From assembly GCF_019393635.1 (NCBI RefSeq), contig NC_057861.1, forward strand, positions 539,384,211 through 539,448,210: 64,000 nucleotides of DNA, in the 5' to 3' direction. A model generated the notes under the pieces. The model was not told the DNA's origin. It ran no database searches and was given only the letters and a program-made list of their open reading frames with translations. The stretch is from Dromiciops gliroides. Taxonomy: Eukaryota > Chordata > Mammalia > Microbiotheria > Microbiotheriidae. Shown here in pieces: positions 43,510 through 55,984 of the stretch; within the stretch, counting starts at the first letter, position 1; the number at the start of each line of letters is the position of its first letter. Made by a program: the position numbers and the translations under genes.

Positions 43510-44390
43510 AACACAACCTTCATATCCAATTCAAGTGCAAGTCAAGATATCACCCTTGTGATGTCAAGGACCAATAACAAGGGATCTGCATGAAGTCTCT
43601 ATATAGAGAGGACTTCCAAAGCAGGTGGTGTAAGTTAAACCTTTTTTACATATATTTCTTAAATGTGTGCCACACTACATTTATAGTTGTCTAAATTTAA
43701 GCTGATTCTCCCATAGAGGCTGTGTGTTGGGAAAAGCATGAACTAGACTCTTAGGAAAAATTTTAGGAGAAGTTTTGAATTAACTATCAAAAAAATAACT
43801 ACCATGTTATCTGAGAGTAGTATGTGTGTCCTGTGGGGACATAGAAGGCAATATAAACATCAATCATGAGGTCCTAGCAGAGAGTCTATGTGAAAGAATC
43901 CATGTGACATTGTTTGGTTGTGTGTATATGTTAAAACATGTCTCTTAATTCATCACTCTCAATAGAGGAAATCATGTAGCAGGAAGAAAAAGAAAATTTG
44001 TGTTTTACTTCTTCACTGCCTTGTCGGGAGAGCTCTTTTGACTTCAATTCTCATCTCTATTCAAGTCAATTCAATAGAGTACAATGTAATACAATTCACT
44101 TAACATTTGTTAAATAACTAATGCATTTGTAGCTCTGTGGGAGGCCCCTGTATAGTTGAAGCTTTGTCATGGGACAGAGGGATTATATTTGTTCTGCTTG
44201 GCCCAAGAGGGAAGAACTAGGGGTAAAAATTAGAAATTAGCTGGAGGGGAAATTTCAATTCAATCAATATAAGGCAAATTTCTAAATGAATGGAGTTGTC
44301 CAGAGATAGAATAGGCTTGAAGGGGAGGGAAAGAGGAGTGAGTTTCCTATTACTGGAAGTCTCCCCAGGGTAAATGGGTGACCTCTTTTT
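43510..44390. other. no gene recognised
   Basis: Unique DNA. Confidence 0.4.
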
Positions 44391-44399
44391 AGAGATTGT

Positions 44400-44860
44400 A
44401 TAGATGAAATTCATCCAGCGTGGGTGGGTGTGGAACTAGATGGCCTCTCAGTTCTCTTTCTAACTGGAGTTCTATGATTCTGTCATTAGACTCCTTAACT
44501 AGATGATAAGCAATTCAAAGGTACAGAAACTGTATCATCTGTTCCCTAAATAATACCAACATTTTCTAGTTTAAGGTTGGACTCACAATATGTGATGATA
44601 GTATTATTATAATAATGTACATTTATATACCCATTTATTATTATGCCGCTGTATTGACTAATATTCAATTTTAGTTTCATTTGTAATTAATTAAACTTTA
44701 ACCATATTTATTATACCACTTTACCTACAAGGATTCTAAGGTTTAGAGGTCCAATGATTGTCCAAGGTAAATGGTAGCCAGGAAATAGTAGAATTTGGAA
44801 TTTTCTGATTCTAGACCAAGTACTCTTCCTACTATGCTTCGATGCCTTTGGTTTTTATTC
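44400..44860. mobile_element. MIR3/L2 and MIR fragments
   Basis: 44,420-44,490 (GGAACTAGATGGCCTCTCAG) is MIR3-like plus. 44,590-44,850 is MIR minus (GTCCAATGATTGTCCAAGG..CTTCCTACTATGC). Confidence 0.45.
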
Positions 44861-44999
44861 TGACATGTTGTGATTACAGTGATTTGTATATTCTTCCTTC
44901 TGTTACTACAAAACAAAATTCTAGTATGCACCTGAAGTGTGATTCACTTAAAATGAAGGTGTTAGTCTGGTCCCATTACAAATAGCAAAATAAAGGAGT

Positions 45000-45150
45000 C
45001 CCACTGAGTGACAGGATCACCCGATTGTAGAGGTAGAGATGGAAGGGACATTAGAAGTCATCTTGTTCTATCTTCTCATTTGAAGATGAGAAAACTGAGG
45101 TGCAGAGCACCATATGTGGGTCACCAAATTCATATATGTAGTAAGTGTCT
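45000..45150 (-). mobile_element. MIR-like fragment
   Basis: GAGGTAGAGATGGAAGGGAC and GATGAGAAAACTGAGGTGC. Confidence 0.45.
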
Positions 45151-45249
45151 CCTGTAATTCCATGTTCAGCATCATTAGAGTATTCATACTCTTTCATCTT
45201 TGTTCTTTTCTCATTCAATGCATGGTCACCTTTTCTTGCCAAATATAAT

Positions 45250-47170
45250 ATAATCCCCTTTTAAGAAGGGGCTCTATCTTATACAATTGCCCATTCCAAC
45301 CTAACTAGCATATTTTTGATAGAAAAGGGTGAAAGCAGAGTTATAACCAGTGTGAACAGACCAGCTCTTGACCCCAAAGTCCTGTCGTCCAGGTATATGT
45401 GTGTGGAGGAGGAAGGAAAGGTGCTTCCTCCCCCAAAGACTTTCCCTGTAACCTCCTACTGGTCCCTATGATTTAATTATCCCCAGGCTATAACTTTAGA
45501 CTCCTTTTGCTCTGATGCTCTAATCCTTCTGGGGAATATAGACTGGATTATTTAGGGAACAAATCTCATTTCCCTCTCCCAGTGTAATGACACTCTTAGC
45601 AAGATTGTCTTCTCTGCCCTTTCCTATTCCCCCAATTGCATTTGCTCCATTTGCAAAATTTTTTAATTATGGACCTAGGTCAGTGATTCTAAGAATTATT
45701 CTGCCTTCCTCTCATCAATAATATAGACATAGACTTCAGACACAGTTGGGTGTATATCCAAATTGTTGTCTAGAGAGGCAGAAACCAAACTTTTCAGAGA
45801 AATTCTGAATCTAAATGCAATGGGATATTGATTTTAAGAAAAAAAAATCAAATTTATTGATGTCTTTTAAAGATGTCCTGGTAATCTACTCATTTTCAAT
45901 GCGGCAGAATTATATTTCAGGAATCAGAAATCCATCAGAATTCATACACTCTTATCCTGTGACAATATCCTGTTTTCCTCAATTAAATGACCATAAATAC
46001 CTTGCTCAACCCTCTTCTTCTAATAGGGTAATTATTGGCCCTCAAGAACCATCAACAGGGTCTGGATATTTTTAGTGAGACTGTTATGAACCCAGAAGTC
46101 TATTTATATGAATATGCTATATGTCATGTCACCAGGGGTAAAACACTGACCCACATCCTCATGTGAATGGCTGGTGCCAGTGGGAAGGGTGGGACCTATT
46201 GAATTGACATGAGGTTTGGGAATTAGATGGTTGGGAGTGCTAAACTAGGCTTCAACACCAACCTCATTAGACTGCCTTGCACAGTGCCCTTGGCCTTTCT
46301 GGTTTCTTGGCTAGGATGTTGGGTGGGAGGATGAAATCATGCATTTCCATTTATTTCAAAAGACAAAGCAGACTAGGCCCTTAGTCTGGTGTTGCCAGGA
46401 TAAGTGGACCAGGGAAGGGGTGTGACAGTGCCAACTCACCACCTGGCTTCCTTCTTTACTAGAGGTCCCTACCTATTCAGTAAGAGGTGGGAATGTTCCC
46501 CACTCAGCTGGAAAAAGTGAGGCATTCATCAGTTCACACGCTGCTGACTCTGGGGTGGGAGCCAGGAAACATAACCAACAGCATGAAATATGCATTCTGA
46601 GTAAAGCATGGATGTCAAGCAACCCAGATAAAGATTCCCTATGGTTGCCAAGAGGGAGGGCAGCCAATTCTTTAATCCCTAATGGATAACTTGGTTTTCT
46701 GTAGACCTTAGACTCTGTGATGTAAATGTTTCAGCAATGTTATAGGTACCCCATTGGTACCTATCAGTTCAAATGCAACTGCCTGAATCTGGGACTGTCA
46801 GCAACAGTTTTAGGTTCTATATATGCTCATCGCTCCTGTCATGGGAACAGTAACCATTTAGGGCAGCTGTAGTTAATGTGCTGGTTCCTGTTTCCTTTTT
46901 TGTTGTTGTTGGTTTGTGGATTTCCCTGAATTACTTTAGCTCTGATACAGAAATCCTATTTTTGTGTCTATGGTCAAAACCAAGAAAGAGAAGGGAAAGT
47001 GTGTATGTGCTGGAGTCACATCAAATAGAGCCAATTTATACATTTTCACTGTGAGCGTTTACACTTGGGAAATCAGTAAATGCTACAAATTGGAGCTTGA
47101 TTTTTGTTTTGTGGATTGCCTAGATTTAAGGAAATGATATAGGAAATGCTAATAATGCAGATTCAACTTT
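45250..47170. other. long unique stretch
   Basis: About 1.9 kb with no repeat I can name and no ORF of note. Along with 33,820-35,540 this is the least repeat-laden DNA in the window. Confidence 0.45.
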
Positions 47171-48067
47171 AAAGTGTGTTGTGCAAAGGCAGAGTCAAGA
47201 TGGTGGAATAAGGCAGGAACTCACCTGAATGCTCCCAAATTCATGTTCAAACAACTATAAAATAACATCTCAAAAGAAAGCCTGGAGTGCAGAACTAAAA
47301 AAAAAAGATGGGGTAAAATAATTTTCCAACCTAAGATAGTTTTGAAGGTCAGCGGGAAAGGTCTGTTTCACTCAGGTAAAGGGAAAGAGCAGAGCAGTGA
47401 CAGTGGCATCCAGGCAAGCCAGAAGCAGGCTGTACCTCAGGAAGCCATCAGAAGGCTTGGAGCCACTGTGCAGGTCAGAGGTGAGGCCCCACAGCCCCAG
47501 CACAGTAGGCCACATGTGAACCTCAAAGTTTATAGAGTGGCAGGGCAGTGACCAGGCCCCAGTTCTCAGTGTAAGAAGCTTGGGACAGTACCTCATCCAC
47601 CCCGGGATCAAAGCACAAATTTAAAAGTCATGAAATAGGCCGAAACATGAGCAAAATAACAATAACAAATCCTGATGATAGGAAGTTATTATTAGTGACA
47701 AGGAAGTTCAAAATACAAACTCAGAAGATGACAACAATTTCAAAATGCCTACATGTAAAACCTCAAAGAAAAATGTGAATTGATATCAGGCCCAAAAAGA
47801 AGTCTTGGCAGAATTCAAAAGGATATTAAAAATCAAAGAGTAGAAGAAAAATTGGGGAAAGAAATGAGAGTGATGCAAGAGAATCATGAAAAAAGTGTCA
47901 ACAGCTTGGTAAAGAAAGCAAAAAAATGGAAAAAGTTGTACAGAAATTGACTGAAGAAACTCCTTAAAAGCAAAAGCAGCCAAATGGAAAAGGAGGTACA
48001 AAAGTAATTTTTAGAAATTAAGCAAGTGAAAGCTAATGACTCCAGGAGTCATTAAGAATATATCAAA

Positions 48068-48159
48068 TGGGGCAGCTAGGTGGTGTCTAGACACTTATCA
48101 GTTACTGGCTATGTCCCTGGGCAAGTCACTTAACCCCAATTGCCTCATCAAAAAAATAA
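48068..48159 (+). mobile_element. internally deleted short SINE (92 bp)
   Basis: The head GGGGCAGCTAGGTGG is followed directly by TCTAGACACTTATCAG, so about 50 bp including the box B region is missing. AAGAATATATCAAA at 48,054-48,067 and 48,160-48,173 flanks it. The deletion likely came with the insertion or followed it. Confidence 0.9.
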
Positions 48160-48857
48160 AAGAATATATCAAACAACTAACAAAATTATTTTATAGAACT
48201 AGAAAAATATAATAACAGATTTGCTCTTGAAGAATAAAAGGTCAAGAATATCAAGGGATTCAATGAAAAGCAATGTGCAGTAAGGTGGTCTCACAGTACC
48301 AAATACCAAGTGATATTACACAGTGATAATCATCAAAACAATCTGGTACTAGCTAAAAAAATAGAGTGGTGGTAAAATAGATTAGGTACATAACACATAC
48401 CATTAAATGACCATAGTAATCTAGTGTTTGATAAACACAAAGATTTAAGCATTTAGAACAAGAACTCACTATTTCACAAAAACTAACAGGAAAACTGGAA
48501 AGCAGTTTGGCAGAAACTAGGTATAGACTAACATGTCACACTCTATACCAAGATAAGGTTAAACTCGGTGCATGATTTATAAATAAAGGGTGATATCATA
48601 AGCAAATTGGGGGAAGATGGAATGTTTTACCTGTCAAATTTATGGAAAAGAGAAGCATTTATGACTAAACCAGAAATAGAGAGAATTATGGGATGTGAAA
48701 TGGATAATTTTGATTACATCAAATGAAAAAAAAAGCTTCTGCAGAAACAAAAACAATGCAGGCAAAATTAGAAAGAAAGCAGAAAATGGGGGGGAGGATT
48801 TACAAGAAGTGTCTCTGATAAAGGGCTCATTTTTCAAATGCATAGAAAACGGAGTAA

Positions 48858-49006
48858 TTTTGGGGGGGGGGCAGGGCAATGAGGGTTAAGTGACTTACCC
48901 AGGGTCATACAGGTAGTAAGTGTCAAGTGTCTGAGGCCAGATTTGAACTCAGGTCCTTCTGAATTGAGGGCTATTGCTTTATTCACTGCACCATTTAGCT
49001 GACCCC
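48858..49006 (-). mobile_element. short tRNA-SINE
   Basis: Minus strand with a G-run where the A tail would be (a long run of G on this strand after TTTT). Flanking repeats are imperfect. Confidence 0.88.
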
Positions 49007-49744
49007 AGAGTCAAATTTTAAGAATACAAGCCATTCTTCAATTGGCAAATGGTTAATGTATGTAAACAGGTAGTTTTCAGATGAGAAATCAAAGTTATTT
49101 ATAGTCAAATGAAAAATGCTTTAGATAACTATTGATTGGAGAAATACAAATTTTAAAACTCTAAGGGACTACCTCACAACTATGAGATTGGCTAATATAC
49201 TAGAAAAAAATGTTGGGGGGGGTTGGAAAAATAGGGACACTAATGCATTGTTGGTAGAGTTGTGAACTGATCCAACTGTTCTGAAGAGTAATTTGGAGCC
49301 ATACCCAAAGGGCTTTAAAACTGTATACCTTTTGACCCAGTAAAGAGGTCAAAGAAAAGGAAAAAGTATTGATATGCACAAAAAATATTTATAGCCTCTT
49401 TTTGTGGTAACAAAGAACTAGAAATTGAAGGCATTTCCATCAATTGGGGAATGACTGAACAAGTTCTGGTATGATAGTGATGGAATGCTATTGTGTTATA
49501 AGAAATGATGAGGAGGCTAATTTCAGAAAAAAAGACAAAAACCAAAACAAACACTTGTGAATACTTATATTACCTGATGCATAGTGAAGTGAGCAGAAGC
49601 AGGAGAACATCTTACCCAGTAACAGTAAAATTATTCAGTGAATAACTTAGTTATTCATAGTCATCATATGTGAATGACAGCTATTCTCAGCAATACCATG
49701 ATCCAAGAAAATTTCAGAGAATTTATAATTTAAAATACTGTTCA

Positions 49745-49899
49745 GGGGCAGCTAGGTGGTGAAGTGCACAAAGCACCAGCCCTGGAGTCAGGAGGACCTC
49801 AGTTCAAATCCGATCTCAGACACTTAACACTAGCTGTGTGAACCTGGGCAATTCACTTAACCCCAATTTACTCAAAAACAAACAAATAAATAAATAAAT
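49745..49899 (+). mobile_element. short tRNA-SINE, near-perfect duplication
   Basis: AAAATACTGTTCA (49,732-49,744) and AAAATGCTGTTCA (49,900-49,912), one mismatch. Tail is AAAT-repeated. Confidence 0.92.
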
Positions 49900-50172
49900 A
49901 AAATGCTGTTCATCTCCATTGAAATAACTAATAGAGTCTGAATGCAGATTTAAGCATATTTTAAAATTTGTTTTCTTTTTTCCTTTTTTAAAAATTTTGG
50001 TCTGCATTTTCTTTTGCAACATGGCTAATATGGATATTTTGCATGACTGTACATGTATATTCTCTATCAAATTGCTTGCCTTCTCAAGGAGTATTGTGGG
50101 GAGGGATGGAGGCAAAAAATTTGGAACTCAAGCAACTTTTAAAGCTAAAGGGTTTTTTGCATGTAATTGAGA

Positions 50173-50249
50173 ATTATATATATGTATATATACATATATA
50201 CATATATATATATACACACACACACACACGTGTGTGTGTGTGTGTGTGT
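50173..50249. repeat. TA/CA/GT repeat with a 32-bp palindrome
   Basis: (AC)8 at 50,214-50,229 meets (GT)10 at 50,230-50,249, making a 32-bp perfect inverted repeat next to TA-rich DNA. Confidence 0.9.
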
Positions 50250-50364
50250 ATTCTGCATGCATTTTTTTTCCTTGAAGAGCTGGTTGTTAAGTATTTACTA
50301 GCACTTCCTTGGATAAGACTCTTGTATGTGCAGAATCCATTCATTTGTGATGGAAACACTTTTC

Positions 50365-50560
50365 AGACCTGAAAGTGCTATATACATTGTTATTATTATT
50401 AGCATTTTTCCCAATAGTAGGCCTGGAGGGTCATAGATTTAAAATCAGCCCTTCGAGTTCTAGTCCAGCTCCTTCTTTTTACTAATGAGGAAACTGAGGT
50501 TCAAAGATATTAATTAAATTGCTCGAGGTCAAACAAGGGCTCTTCCCACTGTTCCACACT
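50365..50560 (-). mobile_element. MIR fragment
   Basis: ACTAATGAGGAAACTGAGG and neighbouring MIR-type text on the minus strand. Confidence 0.5.
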
Positions 50561-50579
50561 GTTCAAGATGGATCACCCT

Positions 50580-52800
50580 GAGTTTTCCACACATTTGCCC
50601 AATCCTCAAGGGCACACATTATATAATATAATATAATATAAATGACTATTGCCAGGCAAGAATTCTCTGGTCATTGAACAGAGTAAATGTAGGGTATGTA
50701 GGGACTGAGTATATGACACTGGCCTTATCAGCACTGGACTTTGACCAAGTGAGTTTATTAGCTATTTGACTTAGAAAAGAAGAAAGAGAAAAGAAAGGTT
50801 CTCTAAAACCACATGCATGGAATAGAAAATGAATGAATTATGAAGGCCGCTTTCCTCAATCATTTTAAAAGCTTAACAAATTAAGCTTGGTTGTCTCTGG
50901 ATGAAGAAATGGGTTGCAAATATAGAGATGAACATGAAAAGAGAAGTAATAGTAAAGAATGTTGGGGATGAGATCAAAAGACTGAGTGTCACTCAGACTT
51001 TGAGAGAAAAATTTCAGGTCATGCCATTTGTGTGACCACAAAAGAGAAAAAAGTTCACCATATCAAGAAGGCACAGTATGGAGGAACAACCAGGATCTTG
51101 ACCTTCTGTGGGTCTATCAGGCCAGTACTCTATGTCATGTAAAGATGCCTAAGAGAGGATGACCCCTAGTTCTTTCCCTTTATAGAAGATAAGGAGAACT
51201 AGTATTATACAGTAAGTTTAGAGGACAAGATAGGTCCCCGTGGATAGTCCTTTGACTTCATAATAACTCCAAGTTCTTTTTTTCAAGTTGTTGTTATTGG
51301 TAGATTATGAGGGTGGGGAGAGGAGCAACCAGAAGAGCATTACACAATAGAATGGTTACATATGACCCTGAATATCTGGGGATCCAATGGAAGAAAAGGT
51401 TTTCTTTTCTTCTTATGAGCTCAGGTTTAAGTCCTTCATATTTTCTGTAAGGTGAGATGCCATCTGTCCTGTATGTTGCAGTGTATTAGTCAATTTGCTT
51501 GCATGCAAAGTAAGGGCTTTTTTAGGAAAAAAAATAAGTCTAGTACAGCTATTCTCAATAGAAGTTCTTGCTGGAAGGCAGGTATTGGTTGAGATGTTAT
51601 TGAAGGCCCTTTAAAGATTGAATTCAATCAGTTTGAGGACATAACTGAAGCTCTAACTTACAGTTATACCATTAAATGGGGGTCTCCCACTCCTCCCAAT
51701 ACCAAGTAATCTGACGAAAAATATCTTCTATGCCCTGATACTTTATTAGGTGAGAACATCTCATTAACTGAATTGCAGAATCAATTGAAGGTGTAACATG
51801 GATGTGGACTGATGGTGTATAGGAAATGTATTGTAGATGGTTGAAGAGAATCAGTTATGTCTTCTGAAGCTTGGCTAAAACAGCAAGCCAATTTAGAATC
51901 AGGCATTTCAATCACAGTCCATTTTGGTGATGGAGCAAGTCTATCCAAGACCCTGAGAAAATATTTCTTGGGGTTAAGGAGAATGTCTTTGTCTCCACTA
52001 GCCCTCAACCAGAAGAAAACCTTTTGAAAGCCTTGCAAGGTCTGAAGATGTGAATTTTGCATAAGAACTGTTAACAACATTCAGGACAATCAGTTACCCA
52101 AGTATCAGACAGAGTCAGGAAAAATATTTTTAGGGAGTTGGAACTGTTCAGGTCAAAATGCCACAAATAATCCTATGGACAAATGTGCTTTTTAATCTTG
52201 AGCCCTTTTTGTCCTTGGACTCTGTAAGTACTTGAAGGAGACTTTCTCCCAGACTTTTGGGGAGAATGATTTCTACAAACTGTTCAACTCTATCATTAAA
52301 GTATTTACCTCTAAGTAAAAACTAATTAGATCTGTCTGACTGATGATATAATGGGGTCATACCAGATAGGAGCTCATGAGCAAAAGCACTAGAAAACTTC
52401 CTATCCCTCAGTATTACTCTAGAATATTGAGAAGAGGAATAGTTAGAAGTACTTCTGGGGACCCAACCTGGAAATGTGATTGGGACTTGGGAGAATGAGC
52501 CCAAAATAGGTGCTGCACAAGAATTACATTAAAAAACACAATGTAAGCAATATCACACTTAAGTATATATAAATGCAAAGTGAATGAGATAGATAATGTT
52601 CTAGGATTGCAGAAACAGGAATAAAGTTTGAATAAAACTACAAAAATAAAACCATTAAATCATTGATAGAGTAATAAAAGGTTAAGGCAGGAAGGAATCT
52701 TACAGATCACCAAACCTAAATACTTCATTTTTTACAGATGAATGAGGTGAGAGCCAGGAATAGGAAGTAACTTTCCCAATTATCTGGGAAGCAAAAATAA
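50580..52800. other. unique stretch with one unexplained ORF
   Basis: No repeat I can name. A 99-codon ORF lies on the minus strand at 51,781-52,080 (listed separately). Short TA runs near 50,620. Confidence 0.45.
51781..52080 (-). CDS. unrecognised 99-codon ORF
   Basis: Begins MLLTVLMQNSHLQTLQGFQK. The composition is protein-like (hydrophobic, charged and aromatic residues mixed, with no simple repeat), and the ORF lies outside any SINE, LINE or microsatellite I can recognise. Nearby open stretches on the same strand are short. It could be a piece of an old coding sequence or pure chance at this length. I recognise no family, and there is no splice or promoter context. Confidence 0.15.
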   Translation of the reverse strand: MLLTVLMQNSHLQTLQGFQKVFFWLRASGDKDILLNPKKYFLRVLDRLAPSPKWTVIEMPDSKLACCFSQASEDITDSLQPSTIHFLYTISPHPCYTFN

Positions 52801-52801
52801 T

Positions 52802-55058
52802 ATGTTGTTGTTCAATTTTCATTCTTTTCTTTTTTAATAATTCCGTCTGTATTCAGATACCGTCAGTTCTTTCTTTGTAGATGAATTGCATTTTTTTCAT
52901 AAATCCTTTGGAGTTGTCTTGAATCACTGCATTGATTAGAGTAACTTACTCATTTGCAGCAGATCATCCTATAATATTGCTTTTATTTTGTATACAGCAC
53001 ATTTCACTTTGCTTCAGCTCATATAAGTCTTTCCAGGTTTTTTCTGATAGCATCCTGTTCATCTTATGTTTTTTAATAGTAGACTACATTTATATACTAC
53101 TTTAAAGGGAGATTTCCTTACAAAACACCCATGAGGTTGATTATTGCAACAATTATAGCCAACATCTACCTGGTATCTGAAAAAGAATTTTCTTCACAAT
53201 AGGCCAGGAAAGTAAGTACCATCATCATCCTGATCTGACATTGTTCTTGCCTCTGCTTCAATTGGTTTCCTTTACTATTGCTGTGTTTCCCTCCATCCTA
53301 TTCCCTCCCTATAATTTTCACTCCATTTTCCATCTTCTTTTACCCTATCCCACCTCAAAAGCATTTTGTTTCCAGTTGCCCCTCCCCCAATCTGCCTTCC
53401 CTTCCTTTATCCATCCTCCCCTCATTCCCTTCCCCCTCCTACTTTCATGCAGGGCAAGATACATGACTATACCGACTTGATTGTGTATGTTATTCCCTCT
53501 TTAAGTCAGTACTGACATTCACTTCCCCACTCCTCCCCCAAATTTCCCTCCGCTCCATAAGTTTTTTCTTGTTTCTTTTATGTGAGTTATTTTACCCCAT
53601 TTCACCTCTCCCTTTCCCTTTCTCCCAGTGCAATACTCTAATCCCTTAATTTTACTTTAAAGATGTCATCATGGGGTAGCTATGTAACACAGTGGACAAA
53701 GCATCCTCCCTGGACCCAGGAGAACCTGAGTCCAAATCTGACCTCAGACATAACACACTCACCAGATGTGCGACCCTGGGCATGTCACCCACTTCTGACT
53801 TCCCCACAAAAAAAATGATGAAGAAAAGATAAATGCTTTAAATATATTATCCCTCCATAATCAAAACCTGTACCCTCTGTCTAAATTTATTCCTATCATC
53901 TTCCCTAATACTGAGAAAGTTCTTATAAGTTGGACATACTTCCCATGTAGGAATGTAAACAGTTTAACTTTTAACATCTCTCATGATTTCTTTTTCTTAT
54001 TTACCTTTTTATGCATCTCTAGGGTCTTGTATTTGAAAGTCAAATTTTCAATTCAATTTAGCTCTTTTCATCACAGATGGCTGAAAGTCCTCTTTTTCAT
54101 TGAAGTCCCATTTTTCCCCTGAAAGATTATACACAGTTTTGCTGAGTAGGTGATTCTTGGTTCTAATCCCAGTTCTTTGCCCTCCTGAATATCATATTCC
54201 ATGCACTCTGATACTTTAATGTAGAAGCTGAAAGATCTTGTGCTATGCTGACTGTGGCTCCACAGTACTTGAATCATTTCTTTCTGGCTGCTTGCAATAT
54301 TTTCTCCATGACCTGGGAGCTCTGGAATTTAGCTATAATATTCCTGGAAGTTTTAATTTTGGGATCTCTTTGCGGAGGTGGTGAGTGTATTCTTTCAATT
54401 TCTATTTTGCCTTCTGCTTCTAGAATATCAGGGAAATTTTCCCTGACAATCTCTTGGAAGATGATGTCTAAGCTCTTATTTTGATCATGGTTTTCAAGTA
54501 GTCCAATGATTTTCAAATTATCTCTCCTGGATATATTTTCCAGGTCAGCTGTTTTTCCAAGGAGATATTTCACATTGCCCTCTATCTTTTCATTCATTTG
54601 GATTTGCTTTATTATATCTTGATTTCTCATTGTCATTAGCTTCCATTTCTTCAGTCCTAATTGTTAAGCAATTATTTTCTTCTGAGAGCTTTTATGTCTC
54701 CTTTTCTATTTGGCTTTTCAAGATGTTGACTTTTTTTTTCATTACTTTCTTGCATCACTCTCATTTCTCTTTCAATTTATTTCCTCTACCTCTTTTATTT
54801 TATCTTCAAAGTCCTTTTTGAGTGCTTCTATGTCCTGAGACTAATTTGTATTTTTCTTAGAAGTTTTGAATGTAGGGGCCCTGATGTTGCCATCCTCTTC
54901 TGAGGGTGTACCTCAGTCTTCCGTGTCATCAAAAGAACTTTCTATAGACCACATCTTTTTCTACCAACTTATCTTGCCAGGCTATTTCTTTACTTTTAAC
55001 TACTTCTTAAAGTGGGTCACTGCTTCCAGGATGCACTGTTCCAAGCTTCCCATTCTTC
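52802..55058 (-). mobile_element. second HAL1-like L1 copy
   Basis: Read on the minus strand: ORF1 from about 54,950 to 54,070, with readable NISRRDNLKIIGLLENHDQN and ITYSAKLCIIFQGKN, the L1 ORF1p RNA-binding and C-terminal blocks; then a pyrimidine-rich non-coding spacer (about 53,990-53,240) and, after an interruption at about 53,075-53,240, the L1 3' UTR. It shares the spacer-to-tail junction text (TTTACTATTGCT and CTCCATCCTATTCCC) with 13,490-13,530. The longest ORF1 piece is 120 codons, so the frame is broken. Confidence 0.7.
53670..53815 (+). mobile_element. diverged short tRNA-SINE in the HAL1 spacer
   Basis: GGGGTAGCTATGTAACACAG, GAGTCCAAATCTGACC and an A-run end. More diverged than other short SINEs, so older. 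Confidence 0.8.
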
Positions 55059-55062
55059 ATTC

Positions 55063-55310
55063 TTGAAGAGGAGCAATGGCATCATAATGGTGATGTCTTG
55101 ACTTATGAGTGAATTAGATACAAGTGAGGAAAAGCTATACAAAGTCATCAGCCTTACTCTCTCCTCTAGTCATTGAAGTCCAGTAGCAAGACAAAAGTCA
55201 AGATATCGGGGATGGCCTGGGATATAGTGGGTGGCCTTGTCCTTTCTAAATTAAAGTCTTTCCAGTTCTCAGTTTGTCTGAGGCCATGACTGTTCAATGA
55301 CTAGAAACCA
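55063..55310 (-). mobile_element. composite marsupial SINE second module
   Basis: Minus strand text related to 5,165-5,481 (GAGGAGCAATGGCATCATAATGG region on the plus strand), without the tRNA-like head. Confidence 0.65.
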
Positions 55311-55980
55311 GATCAATTACACCAGTGTAAGGAGTGTCCCACTTCTCCCAATCCTAAGTGTTGTGACTGTCTATTAGCTATCACCTTATTTTGGGTTGGG
55401 TGAGGATATAAAAGAAGCTGGTGACTTTTAGAGTGACAGCTTCCTCAGCATTTAGGAATGTTTTGTGTGCAATTATCTAGGAAAAAACATACAATTTCTC
55501 TGTTCCAGTACATCAATTAATTTCCCACAGTTTAATTTCTGACTTTTGGAAGGGAAGAATAAAACACCAATCAATGGGAAATAATTCATGACCTAGTTTA
55601 TTCCATTTGATGAAGGTACAAAGGAAAAAGGCTTTCCTGTGGTGGAAAGGCGATCTTATTGCTATAGCATATGGCCTGCCTTCACCACAGCACATAGCTT
55701 TCATGACCATTTAGAAAGGAGCCAGGATCAGAAGGGTTTGGCTTTACCTACCAAAATCTAGGATTAGATTGTATTTTGACCACTTTGTTTGCTGACAATG
55801 AGGCCTTCTGCTTTTCTTATGAATATCTTATTTTCATATTATAAAAAAATGCATAATTTGTCTAAGAAGAGACTTTCAACCTATTTGTATCCAGGACTGC
55901 AAGCTGGCATTTGAGCCAAATGGGAGGCCCATTTTGGCACATTGCCTTTTTATGGTTCCCCAAAAGACACTAAAGACAGT
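55311..55980. other. no gene recognised
   Basis: Unique DNA. Confidence 0.4.
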
Positions 55981-55984
55981 ATGA

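Larger units (their letters stand above)
47173..50165 (+). mobile_element. L1 LINE with 5' end, internal deletion
   Basis: Plus-strand L1 that starts with the 5' UTR (GAGTCAAGATGGTGGAATAAGG), runs through about 450 bp of ORF1's Lys-rich coiled-coil coding part (about 47,640-48,050), then jumps to ORF2's C-terminal third (from about 48,175) and the 3' UTR with its A-rich end. The rest of ORF1 and the ORF2 endonuclease and reverse-transcriptase regions are missing. Three SINEs (48,068; 48,858; 49,745) lie in it. Confidence 0.75.
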
